From contig CAWICN010000001.1 in NCBI GenBank assembly GCA_963834725.1, positions 2,046,001 to 2,110,000 on the forward strand: DNA of 64,000 nucleotides. The letters run 5' to 3'. Made by a program: the position numbers and the translations under genes. The notes beneath the pieces are model-generated. The model was not told where the DNA came from. It made no database searches and saw nothing but the letters and a program-made list of their open reading frames with translations. This DNA is from PALSA-693 sp963834725 (lineage in GTDB: Bacteria > Actinomycetota > Acidimicrobiia > Acidimicrobiales > Palsa-688). This document shows, piece by piece, positions 27,674-36,858 of the stretch; position 1 is the stretch's first letter; each line of letters starts with the position of its first letter.

Positions 27674-28760
27674 TTATGCCTCCAGAGGGAGCCGAAGGTT
27701 GGGATTGGCGGCCGCATCAAGAGGGGTCGGCCCGTCGAGTCGCAGTCGATACCAGCCCGTGGCCCCGACCATGGCCGCATTGTCGGTGCACATGGCGCGG
27801 CTCGGAAGGATGGCAACGCGCCCCTCGGCCCGGGCGGCGCTGACGATGCGCTCCCGGAGGGCGGTGTTGGCGGCTACCCCACCACCGATGCACACCGACC
27901 GGGCGTCGACGAGAGCCGCGGCCCTCGTGGTCTTTTCCACCAGAACATCGACGACCGCCTCCTGGAAGGATGCGGCCACGTCGGCCGTCGCCACGTCGGG
28001 GTGCTTGCGGACGTACGTGATCACGGCGGTCTTGAGCCCGCTGAAGGAGAAGTCGTACCCCTCGCCGCGCAGTCCTCTCGGAAGCCGTATCGCCCCGGGA
28101 TCCCCGTCGCCCGCCGTCTTCTCGATGGCGGGTCCACCCGGGTAACCGAGGCCCAGGTACCGTGCCACCTTGTCGAAGGCCTCCCCGGCCGCGTCGTCGA
28201 TCGTCTGGCCGAGCAACCGGTAGCGACCCGGCTCGCGGCATGTGGATGAGCATGGTGTGGCCGCCCGAGACCAGCAGCACCACCGCCGGCAGGGCCAGGT
28301 CCGGATCCTCGAGGAAGGCCGCATGGAGGTGACCCTCGAGGTGGTTGACCCCGATGAACGGGACCCCCCACGCCAGGGCGTAGGCCTTGGCGGCGCTCAC
28401 CCCGACCAGCAGCGAGCCGATGAGACCGGGCCCCATGGTGGCGGCGACCCCGTCGAGGTCACCCGGTGTGGCGTCGGCGATGTCGAGGGCTCGGCTGACA
28501 ACGGGCGTGAGCAGCTCGACGTGGGCCCGGCCGGCAACCTCCGGCACGACCCCGCCGAAGTCGGCGTGCAGGTCGGATTGGCTGGCCACCACCGAGCTCT
28601 TGATGATCCGGCCGTCCTCGACCACGGCCGCCGCCGTCTCGTCGCAGGAGGTCTCGATGGCGAGGATCCGCGTCCTTCCGGACCGGTGCCCAGTGGTCAC
28701 CAGCCCAGTGGTCACGGGCCCAGTGGTCACAGGCCCAGTGGTCGCGGGCCCGGCGGTCAC
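27674..28760 (-). CDS. tsaD: tRNA N6-adenosine threonylcarbamoyltransferase (one frameshift)
   Basis: Transfers threonylcarbamoyl to A37 of ANN-decoding tRNAs, with TsaB and TsaE. The ASKHA-fold protein shows ILAIETSCDETAAAVVEDG, the metal-binding H-x-E-G-H in IGVNHLEGHLHAAF, LLVSGGHTMLIH, then after a frame change FSFSGLKTAVITYV, CIGGGVAANTALRE and CTDNAAMVGATG. The break lies near 28233-28240 and is repaired by removing one base. The start is GTG 28760, overlapping the rimI stop by GTGA. The first ~20 codons are a VTTGP repeat not found in the family. Confidence 0.93.
28688..28760 (-). repeat. 15-bp tandem repeat encoding the TsaD N-terminus
   Basis: CAGTGGTCAC recurs at 28691, 28706, 28721 and 28736, with a diverged copy at 28751, giving an exact 15-base period. 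On the minus strand it encodes V-T-T-G-P units ahead of the conserved TsaD start. The repeat contains the start codon and overlaps the rimI stop. Confidence 0.88.
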
Positions 28761-29332
28761 GAGCGCAGCGCCACGGTCTCGTCCACGGTAGTTCCGGCCA
28801 CACCGGCTTCGATGTCGGTCAGCCGCTCGGAATAGGCGGAGCTGTCGATGTCGTGGGCCCACATGATCAAGGCGTCCTCATTGGTCTCGGCGTAGTAGTT
28901 CTTGCGCAGTCCAGCAGTTTCGAACCCGAAGCGACGGTACATGGCCTGGGCGCCGGAGTTTCCGACCCGGACCTCGAGCGTCAGATGCCGGGCGCCGCGG
29001 GCAATCGATGCCCGGGCCAGGTTGAGCAGAAGACGGGTTCCGATCTGATGGCGATGCCAGGCCGGGTCCACGGCGATGGTGGTCACGTGCGCCTCGTCGC
29101 CGGTCAACATCAGGCCGCCGTAGCCCACCACCGAGCCGCCCATCCGGGCGGCCACGTAGTGGCGGCTGCTGCGGAGGTTGAGCTCGCTCATGAAGAGCGT
29201 CAACGACCACGGCCGCGGATACACCTGGGCCTCGATGCGCAGCACAGAACGAAGATGCCGCCGCCGGAGCGGCACCAGCCGCACATCGAGGGCGGGCCGT
29301 TCGCCGGCCACGGGGCGCCCGGTTCCGGTCAC
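28757..29332 (-). CDS. rimI: Ribosomal protein S18-alanine N-acetyltransferase-like GNAT protein
   Basis: 191 residues with a GNAT fold: VRLVPLRRRHLRSVLRIE at the start, TTIAVDPAWHRHQIGTRLL containing the acetyl-CoA R/Q-x-x-G-x-G/A loop, and VRVGNSGAQAMYRRFGF. RimI acetylates the N-terminus of S18. In many bacteria it sits, as here, between tsaB and tsaD. It overlaps both neighbours by four bases. It has a longer C-terminal tail than E. coli RimI. Confidence 0.9.
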   Translation of the reverse strand: MTGTGRPVAGERPALDVRLVPLRRRHLRSVLRIEAQVYPRPWSLTLFMSELNLRSSRHYVAARMGGSVVGYGGLMLTGDEAHVTTIAVDPAWHRHQIGTRLLLNLARASIARGARHLTLEVRVGNSGAQAMYRRFGFETAGLRKNYYAETNEDALIMWAHDIDSSAYSERLTDIEAGVAGTTVDETVALRS

Positions 29333-30042
29333 GTCGGGGGGAGGGGCCGTCGTTCCCAGCCGATGCGCACATCGGCGTCGCGGAGGTAGAGCGGCGTGAT
29401 CTCGTTGAGGGGCACGGAGGGCCGGACGGCGGCTACCTCGACGAGGACCGTCGGGCTCGGGTGGTCGTCCGCCGGCCCGGCCAGCTCCACGTTGCTGAGG
29501 GTCCCAAGGACGTCGGCATAGCGGCGGGCGCCTTCGCCGACGGCCAGTACGCCGCCTCGCTCCGCCAGGTCATCGCCGCGCTCGGCCAACTCGTCCACCA
29601 GGACCTTGGGTCCGCTGACAGTGGGGTCGTTGACGGGGACCAGGCCATCGGGGCCGGGCCGGTACAGGCGCCAGAAGACCTCGCCCCGCTTGGCGTCCAC
29701 GACCGCCGCCACCAGCCGGTCCTGGCGGCGGTGCGGGTGGGCGAGGAGCTCGAGCGACGAGCAGCCGACGATCGGGATGTCGAGGGCGGCCGCGAGCGCC
29801 TTGGCCGTGGCGATGCCGACCCGCAGGCCGGTGAACAGGCCGGGGCCAACGTCGACGGCCACCCGGCCGACCTGTTGCAGCCCGATCCCGGCCAGACGGG
29901 TGAGGTTCTCGATGCTCGGGACCAGCAGCTCGGCGTGCCGGCGACCCTGGCGGACCTGAAGGGCAGCGAGGGGTCCATCAGGACCAGACAGGGCCACCCC
30001 GATCTGTGAGGTAGCCGTAGCAATACCGAGCAGCACGGTCAT
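29329..30042 (-). CDS. tsaB: tRNA threonylcarbamoyladenosine biosynthesis protein TsaB
   Basis: 237 residues. LLGIATATSQIGVALSG opens the ASKHA fold, then RRHAELLVPSIENLT, VAVDVGPGLFTGLRVGIA and AKALAAALDIPIVGCSSL, all typical of TsaB. It lacks the metal ligands of TsaD, as expected for the scaffold partner. Four-base overlaps join it to tsaE and rimI. The C-terminus is longer than the E. coli protein. Confidence 0.93.
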   Translation of the reverse strand: MTVLLGIATATSQIGVALSGPDGPLAALQVRQGRRHAELLVPSIENLTRLAGIGLQQVGRVAVDVGPGLFTGLRVGIATAKALAAALDIPIVGCSSLELLAHPHRRQDRLVAAVVDAKRGEVFWRLYRPGPDGLVPVNDPTVSGPKVLVDELAERGDDLAERGGVLAVGEGARRYADVLGTLSNVELAGPADDHPSPTVLVEVAAVRPSVPLNEITPLYLRDADVRIGWERRPLPPT

Positions 30043-30740
30043 GGCCCACCGCCGGAAGAGCCACCGCCCGAAGAGCCAGCGCCGGAAGAGCGAGCGCCCG
30101 AAGAGCCAGCGCCCGAAGACTCACCGCCCGAAGACCCGGCGCCGGAGGAGCCAGCGCCCGAAGACCCACCGCCCGAAGACCCGGCGCCGGAGGACCCACC
30201 GCCCGAAGACCCAGGCCCGAGCTCCTCGACAGCGCTCATCAGATCGGGCCAGCGCGCCTGCCAACGCGATCCGGAAGGGCGGAGGGCGACCAGACGTTCC
30301 CCCTCGGTCTCCGTGAGGGTGAAGCGGACGTCGAGGTGTTCCGGCCCGAGGGCGGGCGCGGCCCGCCCGCCCCATTCGATGGCGGCCACGGCACCGCTCT
30401 CGAGCATCTCGGGCAGGCCCAGGGACACGATGTCAAACAGCCCGTCGAGGCGGTACACATCGGCGTGAATCAGCTCGACGCCAAATGAGGTGGGGTAGCT
30501 CCGCACGAGCGTGAAGGTGGGGCTGGTCACCGGTTCGCGCACGCCCATGGCGCGGGCCAGGCCCTGCGTGAACGTCGTCTTGCCGGCCCCGAGATCGCCG
30601 TCCAGGAGCAGCACGTCACCCGGCAGCAGGGTCTTCGCAATGGCTGCACCGACCGCCTTGGTGGCAGCCGGCCCGGCGCAGACGATCTCCTGAGTTGGCT
30701 GGGCGGGCTGGGCGGGCTGGGCAGGCTGGGGCGGCGTCAT
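30039..30740 (-). CDS. tsaE: tRNA threonylcarbamoyladenosine biosynthesis ATPase TsaE
   Basis: P-loop ATPase needed for t6A formation. LLLDGDLGAGKTTFTQGLA is the Walker A region, then VTSPTFTLVRSYP and IHADVYRLDGLFDIVSLGL, and AAIEWGGRA. The catalytic core is about 150 residues. The last ~60 residues are a Gly/Ser repeat (SSGGGSSGAG units) encoded by a minisatellite and not seen in ordinary TsaE. The short N-terminal QPAQPAQPAQP stretch is also repetitive. It overlaps udg and tsaB by four bases. Confidence 0.92.
   Translation of the reverse strand: MTPPQPAQPAQPAQPTQEIVCAGPAATKAVGAAIAKTLLPGDVLLLDGDLGAGKTTFTQGLARAMGVREPVTSPTFTLVRSYPTSFGVELIHADVYRLDGLFDIVSLGLPEMLESGAVAAIEWGGRAAPALGPEHLDVRFTLTETEGERLVALRPSGSRWQARWPDLMSAVEELGPGSSGGGSSGAGSSGGGSSGAGSSGAGSSGGESSGAGSSGARSSGAGSSGGGSSGGGP
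30052..30215 (-). repeat. Coding 15-bp repeat in the TsaE C-terminus
   Basis: Units of about 15 bases reading CCGAAGAGCCAGCGC or CCGAAGACCCACCGC on the plus strand encode SSGGG and SSGAG on minus, about eleven copies. The length variation stays in frame, and the stop codon of tsaE follows immediately. Confidence 0.85.
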
Positions 30741-31372
30741 CGCTCGCTACCGGCGGGCGCTCGCCTCGCTTCCGTCGAGCTGGATGCAGGAGGGACGGCA
30801 GCTTCGAGGGCGGCCCGGGCTCGGACGAAATCGGCGCGCATCCGGGCGACGACCTCGCCGCCGCCGCGCAGGGCCGCCGCGGGGTGATAGGTCGGCAGAA
30901 GGACGGCCCCGCCCGGGCTGAACGAACCCGGGCCGAACGAGTAGGACCGGCCCCGCAGCTGGGTGATCCCGCGGCTCGTGTCAAGCAGCAGCCGGGTCGC
31001 GAAATTGCCGAGGGTGACGACGACCCGGGGTGCGATCAGCTCCAGTTGCTGATCTAGATACGGGCGGCAGGCTGCGATCTCCTCGGGCAGCGGATCGCGA
31101 TTGCCCGGCGGCCGGCACTTGACCACATTGGCGATGTACACCTGTGCCCGCTGGAGCCCCGCTTCCTCGAAGAGCAACCGGTCGAGGAGCTGACCGGAGC
31201 GGCCGACAAAGGGACGGCCCTGCAGGTCTTCCTCCCGGCCAGGCCCCTCACCGACGACCATGAGGTCGGCGTGAGGGTCGCCCTCCCCGAACACCACCGT
31301 CGTGCGGCCGGCGGCAAGCGGGCAACGGGTGCACGTCAGGGCGATCCGTTCGACGTCCGCGAGCCCTGCCAC
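30737..31372 (-). CDS. Family 4 (iron-sulphur) uracil-DNA glycosylase
   Basis: Removes uracil from DNA. About 211 residues from GTG 31372. The 4Fe-4S ligands are visible in CTRCPLAAG and, after the core, in KCRPPGNRDP and CRPYLDQQ. The active-site loop is VVGEGPGREEDLQGRPFVG, and the C-terminal LLPTYHPAAALRG carries the substrate histidine. A far longer open frame upstream is the antisense of the RDD gene and is not part of it. It overlaps tsaE. It is divergent from the RDD gene with ~115 bases between them. Confidence 0.9.
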   Translation of the reverse strand: MAGLADVERIALTCTRCPLAAGRTTVVFGEGDPHADLMVVGEGPGREEDLQGRPFVGRSGQLLDRLLFEEAGLQRAQVYIANVVKCRPPGNRDPLPEEIAACRPYLDQQLELIAPRVVVTLGNFATRLLLDTSRGITQLRGRSYSFGPGSFSPGGAVLLPTYHPAAALRGGGEVVARMRADFVRARAALEAAVPPASSSTEARRAPAGSER

Positions 31373-31486
31373 TGCACCTATCGTATCGGCCCACCCCGGT
31401 TGGACCCGCTGCCTACGCAGTGCTTGGTACCGTTTGGGCGCGGGATCGCACGGTTCCCGTACGCATCCACGAAGGTCGTGAGGCCG

Positions 31487-32395
31487 GTGAGCACTACTCC
31501 CCCCGACGAGCCCTGGGGGCAATCTCCCCCCGACGAACCGGAGCAGGGCTCGCAGCCACCTCCGCCACCCGGCGCCAGCGGACCCGGCAACTACCCGCCG
31601 CCCGGACCGAGCAACTACCCGCCGCCACCTCCTCCGCCACCCGGTGCCGGCGGGCCCAGCAACTACCCCCCGCCGCCTCCACCCGGACCGAGCAACTACC
31701 CGCCGCCACCTCCTCCGCCACCCGGCGCCGGCGGGCCCAGCAACTACCCGCCGCCGCCTCCACCCGGACCGAGCAACTACCCGCCGCCACCTCCATCCGG
31801 ACCGAGCAACTATCCCCCGCCCGGACCCGGCAACTATCCCCCGCCCGGACCCGGCAACTATCCCCCGCCCGGGGGCGGCAACTATCCCCCGCCACCTCGT
31901 TCCTGGACAGAGTCGGGTGGCGGATGGCAGCAGCCCGGCGCGGGATATCAGCAACCCGGCCCCGGCTGGGGCGGATCGTCCGGACGCCCGGCCGGCTATC
32001 TGGCCGGATGGTGGCGTCGGGTAGGTGCCACCGTGATCGACGGGATCCTGGTCGGCGTCGTCGCCGCGATCATCCTTGGGATCGCCGGGGTTAGCGCTGG
32101 GCCCCGCAGCCTCCTCGAGATTCTGATCCAGATCATCTACCTGATCGTCCTTCTCGGTGGCAACGGCGGGCGCACGGTGGGCAACCTCGTTCTCCGTACC
32201 CGCACCATCGATGGCCGAAACGGCCAACCATGCGCCTACGACCGGGCTGTGATCCGGACGCTGGTGGAGGTAGCCCTGAGCATCACCATCATCGGCGGCA
32301 TCCTCGACATCCTGTGGCCACTGTGGGACAAGCAGAACCAGACCCTCCACGACAAGGCGGCAGGGACCGTGGTACTGCGCACCGACACTTATTGA
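31487..32395 (+). CDS. RDD-family membrane protein with a long proline-rich N-terminus
   Basis: About 302 residues from GTG 31487. The first ~165 are repeats of PSNYPPPPPPGP and PGNYPPPGP, a minisatellite-encoded low-complexity arm. The RDD domain follows: GWWRRVGATVIDGILVGVVA (the R-x-x-A-x-x-D region), then membrane segments around VVAAIILGIAGV, LIQIIYLIVLLG and SITIIGGILDILWPLW, and GQPCAYDRAVIRTLVEV. The family role is unclear (transport or membrane organisation). A nearby in-frame GTG at 31478 is an alternative start. Confidence 0.85.
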   Translation: MSTTPPDEPWGQSPPDEPEQGSQPPPPPGASGPGNYPPPGPSNYPPPPPPPPGAGGPSNYPPPPPPGPSNYPPPPPPPPGAGGPSNYPPPPPPGPSNYPPPPPSGPSNYPPPGPGNYPPPGPGNYPPPGGGNYPPPPRSWTESGGGWQQPGAGYQQPGPGWGGSSGRPAGYLAGWWRRVGATVIDGILVGVVAAIILGIAGVSAGPRSLLEILIQIIYLIVLLGGNGGRTVGNLVLRTRTIDGRNGQPCAYDRAVIRTLVEVALSITIIGGILDILWPLWDKQNQTLHDKAAGTVVLRTDTY

Positions 32396-32477
32396 GCCTC
32401 CAGCCGCCGGTATCCCTACATGGCGTCGGCCGGAACGGGTGGGCGGCCAGGGTGTAGTTCAGGTATAGCGCTCCTCG

Positions 32478-32569
32478 ATTTGCTGTCGCGAATCGCGCCC
32501 GTGGCGGCCCTCCGCCACTTTTGCTGCGCGAATCGTGCCCAACTGAAGGGGAGCGCGCTACAGAAAAAG
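32478..32569. repeat. Intergenic repeat element, copy B, at a convergent gene junction
   Basis: It has the same architecture as 4428-4525: two direct repeats (TGCTGTCGCGAATCGCGCCCG and TGCTGCGCGAATCGTGCCC, trimmed here to shared bases) followed by the 26-base block at 32544-32569, which is identical to 4498-4523. The poly-T inverted end seen in copy A is missing on its left side. It lies between the RDD gene and the convergent P1 peptidase. Confidence 0.75.
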
Positions 32570-32575
32570 TATCCG

Positions 32576-32746
32576 GGTAGCCGGGCGATCAGCGGCCGGG
32601 GCGGCCGGCAGTCAGCGGCCGGGGCAGCCGGCAGTCAGCGGACAGGGCAGCCGGGCGATCAGCGGCCGGGGCAGCCGGCAGTCAGCGGACAGGGCAGCCG
32701 GCAGTCACCGGACGGGCAGCCGGCGATCAGCGGTCGCCCCGGATTC
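32576..32746. repeat. 22-bp tandem repeat, about 7-8 copies
   Basis: Units of the form GGCAGCCGGCAGTCAGCGGAC and close variants (with GGCGATCAGCGG) fill the space right up to the stop of the P1 peptidase (32750). The phase is irregular, with single-base indels between copies. Together with the element at 32478 this accounts for nearly all of the 354-base gap; no gene is seen in it. Confidence 0.82.
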
Positions 32747-32749
32747 CCA

Positions 32750-33742
32750 TCAGCGCCGATCGCCGGGGTCGGTCTCCTCAACGGCGGGCACTGCGTCGAG
32801 GACGGCCTGCTCGACCACCCATGCGGCCAGGGTGCGCACCGTTTCCACGGGCGCCTCCACCTCCCCCGTCGCCGCCGCCACCAGCGCGTCGCCGTCTCCT
32901 CCGGTGTGCACCGGATCGAGGGCCCGGGCCAGACCGTCGTGGCCGGACTGCGCCAGTCGCAGGCAGCCCACCTTGTCGACTTTGGCATTGGTGACGATGA
33001 TCCCGATCGTCGTGGCCTGCAGGGCGTGGGCGTCCGGCCCGTCGGGCGGCCCAACCGACGCGCCCACCTCGCCCGGCCCCCCCTGGCTCGCCCCTCCCGA
33101 CACGGACGCCTCCGCCGGGCGCGGAGGCTCAACCGGCGGGCGGACCGGGATCCGGGGCTCGGCCAGGGGAACGCCGAGCGGCCGGGGCTCGCCGACGGCG
33201 TTGACCGCCAAAAGGGCCGCAACTACCACCTCGCCATGGCGGGCCACCGCGCTGCCGAGACCTGCGGCACGGCCGGCCTCGGGACCGGCCCATTTGCCGA
33301 CGGTGGCGCCGCTGCCGGCGCCGACCGGGCCGGACTGGATCGCTTCTCCGTCGGCCCGGGCCGCAACGCACGCCGCATACCCCTCGTCCGGTCCCGGGCG
33401 AACCCTGGGATCGCCGACGCCGAGGTCGTAGAGCACCAGCCCCACGACGATCGGGACGGGACCGCCGCGGGTGGGATGCCCGAGACCGCGCTCTTCGCAC
33501 CACCGCATCACGCCGTCGCACGCGGCCAGGCCGAACGCCGACCCGCCAGTGAGCACGACGGCATGAACGGTCTGGACGATCCGCCCAGGTTGCAACAGCG
33601 CCCATTCGCGCGTGCCCGGCGCCGCCCCTCGCACCTCACCTGAAGCGGTGGTGCCCGCCGGTAGGAGAACGACCGTGCAGCCCGTGCGCGCCGAGGGATG
33701 CGTCCAGTGCCCGACCCGGACCCCGGCGATCTCGCTGATCAC
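32750..33742 (-). CDS. P1 (DmpA/S58) family aminopeptidase
   Basis: 330 residues. The family is recognised from GVRVGHWTHPSARTGCTVVL at the N-terminus, VHAVVLTGGSAFGLAA and the region ATTIGIIVTNAKVDKV, which holds the N-terminal nucleophile exposed by autocleavage in DmpA. Members are self-processing N-terminal-nucleophile hydrolases acting on peptides or amides. A ~45-residue Pro/Gly-rich insert precedes the cleavage segment. It is followed on minus by a repeat array and preceded by alr. Confidence 0.85.
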   Translation of the reverse strand: MISEIAGVRVGHWTHPSARTGCTVVLLPAGTTASGEVRGAAPGTREWALLQPGRIVQTVHAVVLTGGSAFGLAACDGVMRWCEERGLGHPTRGGPVPIVVGLVLYDLGVGDPRVRPGPDEGYAACVAARADGEAIQSGPVGAGSGATVGKWAGPEAGRAAGLGSAVARHGEVVVAALLAVNAVGEPRPLGVPLAEPRIPVRPPVEPPRPAEASVSGGASQGGPGEVGASVGPPDGPDAHALQATTIGIIVTNAKVDKVGCLRLAQSGHDGLARALDPVHTGGDGDALVAAATGEVEAPVETVRTLAAWVVEQAVLDAVPAVEETDPGDRR

Positions 33743-33760
33743 GAGAGGCCGCCGCGCCGG

Positions 33761-34954
33761 TCAGTTGCCGACATAGACCCGGGGCACCCGACCGCTCACC
33801 CCGCACACCACCTCGTAGGCGATCGTGCCAGTTCGCATCGCCCAGTCCCACGCCGTGATCGTCTCCGACCCCTGACTGCCGACCAGGACCACCTCGTCGC
33901 CGACCGACACTGCTGCGGTCGGTCCGCAATCCACCATCAGCTGATCCATGGTGACGGTCCCGGCGAGGGGTAGACGGCGCCCGCCGATCAGCACCTCACC
34001 GCCAGTTGCCGCCAGCGCCCTGGTCACGCCGTCCGCGTAACCGATCGGTACGGTGGCGATCACCGAGTCGCGTTCGAGTCGATAGCGCAGCCCGTACGAC
34101 AGCCGCTCGCCCGCCCTCAGACTCCTGACATGCGATACCCGGGCCTTCAAGGTAAGGGCCGCTCGCAAGCTGGTCGCCGGGCACCGGTCGATGCCCGTTG
34201 CGTCCGGCGCCAGGCCATACAGGGCGATCCCGCAACGGACCAGGTCGTAGCGGCTCGCCGGATGCCACATGGCGCCGGCCGAGTTGGCCACATGGCGAAG
34301 CGGCGGTCGAATCCCGGCGCGTGCCAGGACGTCGAGGGTTGCCTCATATCGAGCTACCTGCCCGGCCGTGTACGGATTGTCGACGTCGTCCGCGACCGCC
34401 AGGTGGGTCCAGAAACCCTCCAGCGCAAAATGGCTGTCGCCCGCCACTGCCAGGGCTAGCTCGATGGCCTCACCCGGATCAGCGCCCACCCGGTGCATGC
34501 CGGTGTCCACTTTCACGTGCACCGCCGAGCGGCGAGCGACGCCGGCGGCCTGAAGGGCGGTTCTCAAGCTGCCGAGGCCGTCGCGGGTGTAGATCGTCGG
34601 TGTCAAGGCCCCCGCCACGACTTCCGGCATGGCGGCCGGGGGCGGCTGGCTCAGGAGCAACACCGGGGCGGTGATGCCGGCGGCTCGCAACTCCAATCCT
34701 TCTTCGACCAGAGCCACGGCGAGCCAGGTGGCCCCACCGTCAAGCGCGGCCCGCGCCACGTCGACCGCCCCATGCCCGTAACCGCCCGCTTTGACGACCG
34801 CACATAGCCGGGCCGGGGCTGCCGCCTCGACCAGCACCCTGGCATTGTGGCGTACGGCGTCGAGGTCGATCTCGGCCCATGCCCGGCGGCGCTTTCCGGC
34901 CGGTTCGCGTCCGCCGGTCTCGGGGCCCGACGCGGCCGCCGGCGCGGTGGTCAA
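33761..34954 (-). CDS. alr: Alanine racemase
   Basis: PLP enzyme making D-alanine for peptidoglycan. 397 residues. AWAEIDLDAVRHNARVL is the N-terminal signature. The PLP lysine is in AVVKAGGYGHGA (relatives usually have KADAYGHG, so two residues differ). Also present are VKVDTGMHRVG, HVANSAGAM, CGIALYGLAP and LSYGLRY with the catalytic tyrosine region. It starts at ATG 34954 after a 75-base gap from nnr. The adjacent nnr-acpS pair is a common actinobacterial arrangement. Confidence 0.94.
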   Translation of the reverse strand: MTTAPAAASGPETGGREPAGKRRRAWAEIDLDAVRHNARVLVEAAAPARLCAVVKAGGYGHGAVDVARAALDGGATWLAVALVEEGLELRAAGITAPVLLLSQPPPAAMPEVVAGALTPTIYTRDGLGSLRTALQAAGVARRSAVHVKVDTGMHRVGADPGEAIELALAVAGDSHFALEGFWTHLAVADDVDNPYTAGQVARYEATLDVLARAGIRPPLRHVANSAGAMWHPASRYDLVRCGIALYGLAPDATGIDRCPATSLRAALTLKARVSHVRSLRAGERLSYGLRYRLERDSVIATVPIGYADGVTRALAATGGEVLIGGRRLPLAGTVTMDQLMVDCGPTAAVSVGDEVVLVGSQGSETITAWDWAMRTGTIAYEVVCGVSGRVPRVYVGN

Positions 34955-35029
34955 CCAGCCGCTTTCATAGCCGGGCCGACTCGCCCAGCAGGCCAGCGCG
35001 GTGCCGATGCGCCGGTCCCGAAGGTCTGG

Positions 35030-36481
35030 TCACCAGCGTTCGACCGCTTGGGACAGCCAGGCCGACAACAGGTCCGGCAGGTCGCTGGCCACCAGGCCCT
35101 CCGACCGTCCGAGCGAGGCGGCCCGTCCGTGGCAGTGCGCCGCCAGGGCGGCGGCCTGCGCGGCAGGCAGGCCCCTCGCCAGGAAGGCGCCGATAGCACC
35201 GGAGAGCACGTCGCCTGTTCCAGCAGTCGCCAACCGGGAGGACCCGGCGTTCACCAGTAGCACCTCGCCCCCGGGCTCCGCGACCACAGTGGTCGAGCCC
35301 TTGAGCAGAACAACCGCCCCTGTCCGGGCGGCCACGTCGCGCCCGGCCGCAATCCGGTCGTCGTCAGGCGGACGGCCCACCAGCCGGGCGTACTCGCCCT
35401 CGTGCGGGGTGAGCACCAACGGACTGCGGCGTGCCTTCGCCACCGCGGTAACGGTGTCGAGGTCGCCCAGGGCCCGCAGGGCGTCCGCATCCACCACGGC
35501 CGGAACGGACGACATCGAGAGCAGGCGGGCGACCGCGGAGGCTTGACCAACGCCGCCGGCCACCTGCTCGCCGAGACCAGGACCGATCACCAGGGCCTTC
35601 ACCCGATCGAGGCCGGCCGCGACCTCGTCCTCCCAGCCGTGAGCGGGAAGGTGGCGGGTCACCCACTCGCCTGGCGGCAAACCGCCTCCAGGCGGCGCAC
35701 CAGGGACCCCGACCAGCGCATAGCCCGCCCCCGCTCGCATGGCGCCCCGGGCCACCAGCCACGGCGCTCCGTACATATCCGGCGAGCCAGCCACGATCTG
35801 CACCGCGCTCTGCCACTTGTGAGCCTCACGGGGCCGAGCCGGCCACCTGCGCGCCACGTCGGAGTCGGTCACGAGCCATGCCGTCGCCGCCCCGGCAGCC
35901 AGCGAGCCGAGGCCGATGTCGGCAACTTCGACCACCCCGGCCTGGTCGGGGCCGTTACCGAGCAACAAACCGGGTTTGTACGCCGCGAAGGTCACGGTGC
36001 GGTCCGCCCGTACCGAGCCGGCGTTGCCGGCCCCCCGGGATGTGGAGGGTGGGACCGCGGCCGTCGGGGTCCCGGCAACAGGCCGACCGGTCAACCCGGA
36101 GAGGCCCGAGGGAATGTCCACGGCGAGTACGGTCGCCGGCCCCGGGTCGGGGGGGGCATACGGGCGGCTCAGCCCGGTGCCATAGGCGGCATCGATCACC
36201 AGGTCCGCGAACGGCAACCTCTCGCCGCCTCTCAGGTCGGTAGCTTCCACTATCGAGACGGCTGCCCCTCGACGGGCCAGGATGCGGGCGGCCACCCGCC
36301 CGTCGGCGCCATTGTTGCCTCGACCGGCGACGACGATCACCCGCCGCCCGTAGCCACCGCCGAGGATCCGGCGGGCCTCGCTCGCCACGGCGGAGCCCGC
36401 CCGCTCGATGAGCAGCTCAACCGGCTCGGTGGCCTTCCGGTCCACCTCGGCCATCTCCGCCGGGGTCAGGACCGGAATCAT
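35030..36481 (-). CDS. nnr: Bifunctional NAD(P)H-hydrate epimerase/ADP-dependent dehydratase
   Basis: Repairs hydrated NAD(P)H. The N-terminal YjeF epimerase domain has VVAGRGNNGADGRVAA and VIDAAYGTGLSRPY. The C-terminal ribokinase-like dehydratase has VLTPHEGEYARLVG, VVLLKGSTTVV and the catalytic TAGTGDVLSGAIG. 483 residues, the normal fused length. It starts ATG 36481, overlapping the acpS stop by four bases, and contains a short Pro/Gly-rich stretch between the domains. No frameshift. Confidence 0.94.
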   Translation of the reverse strand: MIPVLTPAEMAEVDRKATEPVELLIERAGSAVASEARRILGGGYGRRVIVVAGRGNNGADGRVAARILARRGAAVSIVEATDLRGGERLPFADLVIDAAYGTGLSRPYAPPDPGPATVLAVDIPSGLSGLTGRPVAGTPTAAVPPSTSRGAGNAGSVRADRTVTFAAYKPGLLLGNGPDQAGVVEVADIGLGSLAAGAATAWLVTDSDVARRWPARPREAHKWQSAVQIVAGSPDMYGAPWLVARGAMRAGAGYALVGVPGAPPGGGLPPGEWVTRHLPAHGWEDEVAAGLDRVKALVIGPGLGEQVAGGVGQASAVARLLSMSSVPAVVDADALRALGDLDTVTAVAKARRSPLVLTPHEGEYARLVGRPPDDDRIAAGRDVAARTGAVVLLKGSTTVVAEPGGEVLLVNAGSSRLATAGTGDVLSGAIGAFLARGLPAAQAAALAAHCHGRAASLGRSEGLVASDLPDLLSAWLSQAVERW

Positions 36482-36858
36482 GCGATGGCCGCGACCACAG
36501 CCGAAGCGACCGTCGCGGTGTGGGTGATCGACAACATCCAGGTGCCGACGCCTCGGCGGGATGCCAGGGATGCCGCCCGTCCGGTCACCACCAGATCGGG
36601 AGGTCCGCCCGGGACTCGCACCACCTCCACGTCGGCCCAGCGGAATGCTCCCAGCCCGACGCCGAGCGCCTTCATGACCGCTTCCTTGGCGGCAAAACGG
36701 GCGGCCAGGCTCGGCACCGGGTTGGCCAGGGCGGCGGCGTAACGCTGCTCGCCGGGAGTGAACAGCCGGGGGCCGAGCCCGGGCCGGCGAGCCAGGATCT
36801 CTCCGAAGCGGGGGATGTCAACCGAGTCGATCCCGATGCCGACGAGGGCGCCCGTCAT
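36478..36858 (-). CDS. acpS: Holo-[acyl-carrier-protein] synthase
   Basis: 4'-phosphopantetheinyl transferase for ACP. 126 residues: VGIGIDSVDIPRFGEIL with the Mg-binding Asp, FTPGEQRYA, the conserved ARFAAKEAVMKALGVG, and WMLSITHTATVASAVV. Trimeric AcpS family length. The ATG at 36858 sits at the edge of a 9-bp repeat that keeps the same frame upstream, so a longer repeat-encoded N-terminus is possible. Confidence 0.95.
   Translation of the reverse strand: MTGALVGIGIDSVDIPRFGEILARRPGLGPRLFTPGEQRYAAALANPVPSLAARFAAKEAVMKALGVGLGAFRWADVEVVRVPGGPPDLVVTGRAASLASRRGVGTWMLSITHTATVASAVVAAIA

Noticed and set aside
31373..32350. Long N-terminal extension of the uracil-DNA glycosylase
   Set aside because: It is the antisense of the RDD gene's proline repeats and contains no glycosylase similarity; a GTG start at 31372 fits the family.
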